Shown here: positions 56,101-64,000 of the stretch, one piece after another
Position numbering within the stretch: position 1 is the stretch's first letter
Layout: each line of letters starts with the position of its first letter
Source of the DNA: Acorus gramineus
Lineage: Eukaryota; Streptophyta; Magnoliopsida; Acorales; Acoraceae
Assembly (NCBI GenBank): GCA_030737835.1
Contig: JAUJYN010000020.1
Span: 1,116,001-1,180,000, forward strand
Direction of reading: 5' to 3'
Length of the DNA stretch: 64,000 nt
The notes under the pieces: model-generated
Databases searched by the model: none
What the model was told of the DNA's origin: nothing
What the model saw: the letters and a program-made list of their open reading frames with translations, nothing else
Program-made: the position numbers and the translations under genes

Positions 56101-59100
56101 TGTCACGCCCCAGGCGTCCCCGAGACATGGCAAAATTAATAAAATATCAGCTATCAATACCTGAGGTCAATAAAGACACCAACAACAATACACAAGGCGG
56201 TAAAGCAAGATAATGATAACTGACTGAAAAGCGGAAGCATAATATATAAACAATGTCTGTAAATCAAAAACATTATTACAGACTCGAATACACAATCACT
56301 GTCCTATGAGAGCCAAGTCTAGACCAAAGAAAATACAACCTGTGCTACATGCACGATTTACAAAGCATAAAATGACTCTAGGAATGCTGACAGCCTCGCA
56401 CTCGCCACCCGCCGGAAGAACGCTCCACGCCCATAAGACCACGCCACAGGAAAGCTCCAACTCCACGCCCAACACTGCTCCTGAAAAGAAACAATATGTG
56501 AGGGGTGAGCTACAAGCTCAGTGAGTGGTTGGAAACCAATCACCATACTACAGTTCAATAAATAATCAATTTCCTTTCAAGGAAAAACATGGGTGGAAAC
56601 CCATGGATAACTGGGTCACGCGGCGGCGCGACCAACCTCACCCCCACCCTCACTCCCGGAGGGAGTCTCTTGGGACTTTTGGGGAGAGACCATACCGTCG
56701 GTCGAAGAGACCCGGATTTACTGGTCTGGGGAGAGACCATACCGTCGGTCGAAGAGACCTGGATTTACTAGTCTGGGGAGAGACCATACCGTCGGTCGAA
56801 GAGACCCAGATTTACTGGTTTACACAACACTACTGGATCATCTACATCTAGATAATTTCTCAAACGATGCCTTTAAACATCGACACAGGACCGGACCCAA
56901 CAACTATGGGAACGGTCGAACAACGAATGGGTCACGCGGCGATATTCTTCACCTCATCCTTACCCTCACTCCTAGAGGGAGACTCTTGGGACTTTTGGAA
57001 GAGATTTAGACTGCTCTACACCCTTGGTCCACCCGGTAGCCTCTCCCACACTCCGTAGCCTCTACCTGGTATACTCCCACGATCAGCACTGTCCGACGCA
57101 TCGGAGGTACCTACAGATGGGAGCCCTCTGTCAGGACAGCTTTCCAACGCCGGGGAGTCCCTACTCGGATCCAACTAAGGGAGAACGATTCCCACGCCCG
57201 TAACATCATTCGTTAACCCTCTCCTGGGTAGTATCTACAACCCGATCTCCTCAACTCACCTCTCTACACCCTTGGTCCGCCAGTACCCCTTTCCTCGGGT
57301 AGCCTCTACCTGGTATACTCCCACGATCAGTACTCTTCCGAATGCATCGGTGGTACCTATGGATGGGAGCCCTCTGTCAGGACAACTAAACCCGAGAAGT
57401 TCCTACATCAGATCCAACGAAGGGGAGAACGATCCCATGTTCGCAAAGCGAACCCAATGGAAAACAACTACTCTCAATACTCACTTATCGAGATATCAAA
57501 ACACAGGCATAACAACAATCTATTCAACACACTCATATTAACCTTAAAATAGTCATAGTCCCTATACGGGAGTAACTACACAAGCTAGTGGGTCATAACA
57601 TCGCCGACCCACCCCACTCTCACCCTTACCTTTAAGGGGGGGGGGGGGACATGGGCCTTTTCAGACTAGACTGCTCTCCTCCCTTGGTCCACCCGGTAGC
57701 CTCTCCCACACTCCATAGCCTCTACCTGCTATACTCCCACGATCAACACTGTCCGACGCATCGGAGGTACCTACAGATGGGAGCCCTCTGCCAGGTCAGC
57801 TTTCCAACGCCGGGGAGTCCCTACTCGGATCCAACCAAAAAGAGAAAAACAGCCTACTCACGCGTATACGATCCTCTTGGATCCGTCGACAACGATTTCT
57901 AACATGAATTCCTCCAGGGCGCATAACTAAGATGCGGGAAAACATATATTATAACAACAAGGTTATAATATTCTCTAAGGCATGCTTATAACAATATATT
58001 CACATTTGATTTAAATAAATTAAACTAAATGGGAAACATGCATAGATAGGGGCTTTCCAATCAAGAGACATGGTGTCTAGGCATGTATGGGCCTCTATAC
58101 ATGATATATGAGTGCATATCCCTAGCATACAAGGTCTAATGTGGCATGGTTACATCATATAAATCATGCATTGCATAGTTTTTCATACTATAGCTAGGGG
58201 GCCCCATCGATGCGCGACGCGCGTCTATGCGGGTCGAGCGCATCCCTAGAGAGGGGGGGGGGGGGATTGGAATCGAACCACTCACCATACAACCCGGGAC
58301 CTCGCGCATCCCATCCGACGAGATCTGCAAGGTAGGGGCATCCAATTTGGTGAGTAACAACACAATTTACACATAGAAATCATTAGAAATACCAAATACT
58401 CGGACAAGCATGCATACGGACTCGCACACATGCGAGCACGCACGTACGCACGCGAGTCCGAGTGCCCCGACACCTACCCGAACCCTCGGGCAGCCACATG
58501 CATGGCCCCCGCACGCGCACGCACGCACCCCAGCACCCTCGGCGCACTGCCACGCGCGCCCAGAAGCGCTGCCGCGCGCGCCCGCGCGCACTGCGCGTCC
58601 AGCCCACGCGCCCTCGCGCAGAACCCTGCGCATGCCCTAGCACGCTCACGCAAGCGCACGCGCGCATTGGTCCCTAGCCCCGCGCCCAGGCGCATGCCTA
58701 GGCGCACTGCCCCGCGCGCGCGCACGCTCGCGCGCACTCGCGCGCACTACCACGCGCACCCCCGCTCGTGCCAGCACCCGCGCGCCCACTCCGCGCGCCC
58801 GCTCCGCGCGCACGGGCGCAGACAACCCCCAACGCGCGCCCAGCTAACCCTAACCCCATTTTAACCCTTCCCAACCCCTCACACACACCCTAACACATCT
58901 ACCCAACATGCATGACCCTCTCATCCAACCCTAAGCCATAAAAATCAAGAAAAGAAGGGGAAAGGCTCACCTTTTGAGGGGAAATGAAAGGGGGAGGCTC
59001 GGGAGCCCTCGATGCACCCGCAACCACCTCAACCGCCACCACCACTACCACCACCTCCTCAGCCTCCTTCTTGGCTGAAAATCAGGGGGGAAGGATCATG

Positions 59101-59259
59101 AGGGGGAGCTTGAGAGAAGAGAAGATCAACAACAACAACACATGAACAACCCTTCTCTTCTTCCTTCACCATCTCCTTCTCTTTGGGGAATTAAAACAAA
59201 CACCTAGGGGGGCTTTGAAAAGAGAGAAGAGAGGGCCAAGAAAATGGACGTGGAAGTGA

Positions 59260-59290
<31 letters not shown>

Positions 59291-59790
59291 GAAGATATTT
59301 GTTGCAACTAAATATTTAAAGAGGGATGGAAATGACCATTTCATCCCTGACTTAGAAATTCTGCGCATGCTTCTCTAGAACAGAAATAACTTCCTCGATA
59401 TAGCTCCGAATTGCACAATTCCAATTCCGTTGGAAAGCCAAGAAGATTATCTACAACTTTCATGTTTATGCCAAGATCAAATAATCCCTCTAGCTATTCT
59501 GAAATTAGAGCTAAACATAGAACAGGGTTGCTGCCAGAATTTCCCTCCCCGGGGTATACTTGAAAAAATACCCATAACTTTTACTACAAGAATCCAGTTG
59601 ATCTAATTCCACTTTTGTACGAAAGCTAACTCAAAACTGGATATCTCATAATAAAATCATATTTAAATCTCTTCATCTTTGATTTTAACAAAATCAAATC
59701 CAAATACCAAATTGGAAATATATAACTTCGAGGAAAAAAATTATGTAGCCAATTTTCGAACAGAGCGCTCCAAATGACACAGGCACAACA
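56101..59790 (-). mobile_element. Solo LTR, subfamily B, minus strand (3690 bp)
   Basis: It is a full LTR between TGTCACGCC and GGCACAACA with perfect ACTTA flanks. It contains three GAGGGCTCCCATC-complement modules (57122, 57370, 57780), a triplicated roughly 50-bp GGGGAGAGACCATACCGTCGG unit (56680-56815), the CpG core at 58420-58830 and a GA run at 59264-59290. It is inserted in an older LTR. Confidence 0.93.
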
Positions 59791-59795
59791 ACTTA

Positions 59796-60739
59796 TGGGG
59801 GTCATACTTGGCAATTGTCACTATGAATAATATGTTTTTCCCTGCATCTGAGTTATGCGCCCTGGAGGGAATTCTTGAGAATTCGTTACCTTATCGGTGT
59901 TTAGTAACCGGTGTCGACGTATCCAACAGGATCGTACCCACGAGTGTAGATTGTTTTCTCCCCTTCGTTGGATCCGTGTAGGAACTACCTAGCGTTGGAA
60001 AAACTGTCCTGACATAGGGCTCCCATCCGTAGGTACTACCGACGCGTTTGGGGACGTACTGATCGTGGGAGTATACCAGGTAGAGGCTACCTAGGGAAAG
60101 GGCTACCGGTGGACCAAGGGTGTAGAGCAGTCTAATCTCTCCCAAAAGTCCTATGTCACCTTTAAAGGGTGAGGGTGAGGGTGTGGTGGGTCGGCGTCGC
60201 TACGACCCACCAATTTGTGCAGTTACTCCCATCTTAGGGACTTTAATGATTTTAAAGGTTCATATGAGTTGTGTTGCATGGATTGTACCATTCACTGAGC
60301 GTGTGGCTCACCCCTCGCATACTTTTTCCTCCAGTTGTCGCTGAGTCGGATCTGAAGGAGGAGCTCCCCAAGGCGTAGCACCAGTAGCGGAGCAGCGTTC
60401 ACGTTTTGGGTCTTGCGAGTGAGAGGCCTTCAGCATCCCCCTTTTTCCTTGTATGTATTGTTACTCGTGCTTGGACACAATACTTGTATGTTGATATCTT
60501 TGTTTTATATTGGCTCTCACAGAACAGTTGATTATGTATTCTGGTCTGTAATATGTCTTTGAATTACAGACTTAGTCGTTTAAGCTTTCGCTATATGTAT
60601 ATATATTATGTCAGCTACATTGTTAATTGCGTTATTACCTTTGATGTTGTATAGAGTCTTTTTATTGATCTCGTGTATGGACTGTTGATATTATATATAT
60701 TTTGCCACGTATCAGGGACGGCCGCCCTGGGGCATGACA
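59796..60739 (+). repeat. LTR right piece, plus strand, with intact 3' end
   Basis: It continues 54440-56100 after the solo LTR, through GAATTCTTGAGAATTC, one reiterated module (60010) and the GGGTGAGGGTGAGGG tract (60169), to the end GGGGCATGACA. Confidence 0.86.
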
Positions 60740-61108
60740 TGGTCGAATGTATCTCAAGTTTTTTTTTTTTGAAAAAATATTCGGTTCGACACTGCGAAGG
60801 TCGAACAATCCCTCCCAGGTTGACAGACTAACTATCAGAAGTTGTAAATGAGTGTTGACAAAGTTGCTGTCGAAGTTTGTAAAAGAAGGTTGACATGGAG
60901 ACTGTCGAATGTTATAAAGTAAGGTTGACAAAGTGACTATCGAATTTATTAAATAAAGGTTGAGAGACCAACTATCGATTGTTATACAGGATTGCTGACA
61001 GGTCGACCGTCGAATGGTTTTTGGGATGAGTGATGTTCAAATTAAATTTATATATATGTTTTTTATTTTTTTTAGTTGGTGTTATTGGACAAATGGTGTG
61101 TAGGGATA
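60740..61108 (-). repeat. Right arm of large inverted repeat
   Basis: It starts directly at the LTR end. On the minus strand it shows the same order of phrases as 53821-54140, with about eight GTCAACC...TTCGACAG-type units, two or three more than the left arm. Confidence 0.75.
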
Positions 61109-62916
61109 GACTACTCAAAGACTATCGGTTGATGATGATTCCAAGAAGGGGCCCTTGAAGTAAACAAAGGATGTTGTTCATTTTGGCTTGCATTAAAAGT
61201 TGCTTGAGCGCTCCAAAGCGCGTCCCAGTAATAGCCCCCCCCCCCCCCACCCAGGAAGGACAGTGAAATGGGTAGGGGAGTTGAACGAGTTCCACAAACC
61301 TTTTCTTTAGGTGAGCTATATTGAATTGAGAGCTGAACTAAGCAAATAGTACCTTAAGGTCCCCCACTTTTTTCTTGGGTGCTCATACACCAACAAAGTC
61401 TATTTTGCACTTTCATTTACATCTCTAAACAATATGTGAAACCAACTAATGAAATATATATTTTACTATATCAATATATATTCTTTTCTATTATAAAAAT
61501 TTAAAATGTATATATATACAGTTTATATGAATATTTAATTAATTTTAAAAAAATAAAAAGTTGTAATTGAGATTATAAAAAAAAGACTTGACAATTTTCT
61601 TTTTTTCTTTATTCAAGTCGTTCTTTAGGAGAGACATGAAAGATGTTGCAAAGCAAACCAAAGATTGTGGTCCCCCGTCCCCACTCGTCGAGAATAACGT
61701 GTGATGTAATTGACATCTCTTTTTCTGTTCCCAGATTTTTTTTATTCGATGATATCTTTTTCAGAAAGAAGTCTTTGGATTGTTTAAGCTCACCGAGTTT
61801 CATCAAATAAATATTAGCTGGACTGGGACCTCCAAGTTTGACTGAGTTCAAGAGGTCTTACTTTGACCACTCTGGAGCAGAGGCTTTACCAAACATATCA
61901 ACCTTCAATGTTGAAAACCTTTGAGATCCACCTGTATTTTCTGAAAATCACTCCATTAATTTACCTACCGGTATCTTACTTTACTGGGCGTCGGTCCTCG
62001 CGGCTCTTTTTTTATCTTTTATTTTATTTTATTTTCTCTCACTTCATCTCCATTTATATATTGTCTATTTTGTTATTTTCAATAAAATAGATATGTCTAC
62101 AATTTATCTAAAAAAAAATTAAGCTGTTGAAAGTGTAATATATAATTTGTTTTGCATGTGCAAAACTAGAAGATTTAGATATCTTGTTTAAGTTTATATT
62201 TATGTTATTGATTCATGCGTAGTTTGATAGCTCTAAATTAGCTTAATATCCCCTGAATTTTATCTAGGGTCAGCTTTGAGAATTGAATTTTTTGAATGAG
62301 CCATACGTAAAGTTATAAAGTGAAGCGAGGTCCTATACATTGTTTTTTAAAAAATATATAGATTGTTTTAATCTTGTACAATATCAATATTACTAAATAA
62401 ATGTACAATATTGTATAATAATTTACATTAAAACATTATACAATATCATATGCACTTAATAAAATAAAATAAAAATCAAATTTTAAAAATTGAAATGTCT
62501 ATTGTAGTTGAAGAGATTTAGGGAGAAGAGAAATTTAAGGCTTGATTTGGGGAATATCAAACAGATTGAAAAAGTTTGTTGAGATATATTAATTAAAGTA
62601 ACACATCTCACAGTATATTTATTAAAGGCCTGTCTGTCAACCCTGTTGTGGGTAAATTTTGATTTTTCCATTGGTCAAAAAAATAGTGAAATGGTTGCCA
62701 AACAGGTTGGTTTAATTGGAAATCATCTCATTGATTCTAGTCAATTCATACCTCGAAAGCCGTTATTTAAAAAGCTCCCAATGTATGCTTTCTGAAAGCC
62801 CCTTATTGAAATTCATATTTGTCTTTTGCAAATGACAAACCTTTAATTACTCCCCAACCCCTCCTCTCTCTCTCCTCTTCGGCCTTTTTTTGTTCGTTCA
62901 TTTGTTCTACTAAGAC
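61109..62916. other. Mixed AT-rich sequence; no gene assigned
   Basis: It includes a poly-C run near 61238-61252. A minus-strand frame of 80 codons (61609-61851) reads through ordinary-looking amino acid content (KLGGPSPANIYLMKLGEL) and could be a decayed exon, but I recognise no family. Confidence 0.4.
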
Positions 62917-63165
62917 CTCAATCATGTCATGCAATCTGATGATGTTGGGCTGATTGATCTTCCTCAATATATAGATCTAGGAGAAGAGGATGTTCTAAAG
63001 CTTCTTCCCGAGCTTCTCCATGACGATCTCCTTCACTGCGAACTCCGTTTCCCTCACTCTGTGCCTCGCATGCCAAACCACCGAGAACGACCCCGACCCT
63101 ATCTGCCGCCCGAATATGTAGTCCTCGACGACCCTCGCCCTACCCATCGACGTTGATTGCGCCAT
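62917..63165 (-). pseudogene. ATG1: ATG1-like autophagy kinase, N-terminal fragment with two in-frame stops
   Basis: From the ATG at 63163-63165 the frame reads a short N-terminus, then DYIFGRQIGSGSFSVVWHAR with the glycine-rich loop (G23, G25) and the nucleotide-binding lysine in EFAVKEI (K45). This is the signature of plant ATG1/ULK-type autophagy-initiating kinases. TAG at 62995-62997 and TAG at 62977-62979 interrupt the segment. After them the frame continues YILRKINQPNIIRLHDMIE, again ATG1-like. The second stop falls where the family has the conserved helix-C glutamate. Similarity ends near GAG|GTCTTAG, which could be an old exon-intron edge. No other kinase exon is found in the window. 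The leader upstream (GAATTCTAGGGTTT) looks like a genuine plant 5' untranslated region. Confidence 0.82.
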
Positions 63166-63279
63166 CGCAGATTCAGAAACCCTAGAATTCAAAGGAACGA
63201 AAACCATAGAAAATCGAGTTCTGAATTTGCTCGTGAGGGCTTTTTGTGAAGGGGACGGGGGCATTAGAGTCATTTGACA

Positions 63280-64000
63280 AGTTCACTTTTTCCAAACACA
63301 GGTTTCCAAGTCAAACATAACCTGCTTTCAAATATTGAAAAAGAACTTATGTTACCAACAACAAACATGATTTATAGATTAAAAGAAAAACATCCCAATA
63401 AAGGTCAAGGTCAAAATCATCTTAAAAAGCAGCTTTATTCCAAAAGCTACTTTTGAATATGTGTTTCCAAACGGAGCCAATTCCACTAAATAGATGGTTC
63501 TTAACAGTGCCCACTAAATTGCCTTTAGTGTTCTTTCCCCAAGCCAGATTTTATCAAGGTTGAATTAAGGAATTATCCATGCACCAAAATTAATTTAAAT
63601 ATGAAACCACCAATATTAATTTTGGTTCATTTTCCTTATCTATGCTTTTGGTGGGCACTGCTTAGTAGAGCTTTGATGAAAGTCGAAGGGAAGATACACA
63701 AAAGTTAAATATTTAGAATTTAGAAATTAATTTCCTTCCGGTAGATAACAAAACTCAGAAGAAAAAAAAAAGTTTAGAGTCTCACGTGCAATCTTCACAT
63801 GCTTTTAACTTTTTAAAATGTATATTTTATGTAGTGAAACATATATTTTTATAAAATAAAAAATATATACTCTTAATGAATTGTAAATATTCATTAATCA
63901 AAAAATAAAAAATTACATTTTCATTAGACAACATATATATTTAGTCAGTCATATTTGGAAATGCATGCTTAAATAGGTCTATGTAATGTTGCCCTTTTCC
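63280..64000. other. AT-rich sequence to the window end; nothing recognised
   Basis: No frame with recognisable content and no repeat terminus. Confidence 0.55.

Noticed and set aside
61609..61851. 80-codon minus-strand frame as a gene
   Set aside because: Its composition is plausible, but there is no recognisable family, no supporting exon and no clear start context; it is kept only as a note.

Overview
The window is a repeat-rich stretch of a flowering-plant nuclear genome. The evidence is several nested Ty3/gypsy LTR retrotransposons, including chromodomain-bearing chromoviruses of the Tekay/Del type with an initiator-Met tRNA primer site, plus DNA-transposon relics, one GC-rich intronless plant gene and a broken piece of an ATG1-type kinase gene. 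The GC-rich coding style hints at a monocot, but the species cannot be read from the sequence. Nothing prokaryotic is present: there are no operons, CRISPR arrays, tRNA or rRNA genes. Layout: 1-12984 is a head-to-tail LTR cluster. Element 1 has LTRs at 1-636 (cut by the window edge) and 5571-7786, gag broken at about 1710 and 2010, and a complete open pol. It runs directly into a second leader and gag stub (7787-8016) fused to a truncated LTR of a related subfamily (8017-9425 and 12069-12984), which is split by a minus-strand solo LTR with 5-bp target duplications. 12985-13705 looks like a different, short minus-strand LTR. 13706-27268 is a minus-strand subfamily-B LTR split by complete but decayed element 2 (14758-24906). 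27269-41038 is a pile of B-type LTR pieces. One of these carries an internally deleted element C (31634-37153), and the last (37848-41038) is a B/A mosaic. 41039-45950 and 49608-54439 are older AT-rich sequence. They hold a MITE-like hairpin, a relic C-like LTR, a roughly 300-bp tandem repeat containing a 1008-bp hAT-like transposon and a solo LTR, the only plausible intact host gene (50701-51267, minus; a small protein with an Edc1/PNRC-type decapping-activator motif), and a 432-bp foldback element. 53821-61108 is bounded by inverted arms made of a roughly 35-bp minisatellite and filled by two nested LTRs. 61109-64000 holds mostly AT-rich sequence and an ATG1-like pseudogene fragment at about 62917-63165. 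How the parts work together: two LTR subfamilies (A, 2.2-2.6 kb, starting TGTTATATATGTGTCAC; B, about 3.65 kb, starting TGTTATGCC or TGTTGTGCC) share their 3' half and their last bases, and have repeatedly inserted into one another and recombined to solo LTRs. Perfect 5-bp target duplications date several insertions relative to each other: GGTGA, GGGCT, ATGAC and ACTTA. Element 1 and element 2 carry different inactivating lesions, and the comparison suggests that the family once encoded gag and pol in one continuous frame. The LTRs themselves are unusual. Each carries a CpG-dense alternating purine-pyrimidine core, a G-quadruplex-like GGGTGA tract, a reiterated roughly 200-bp module and a conserved series of splice-site-like motifs.
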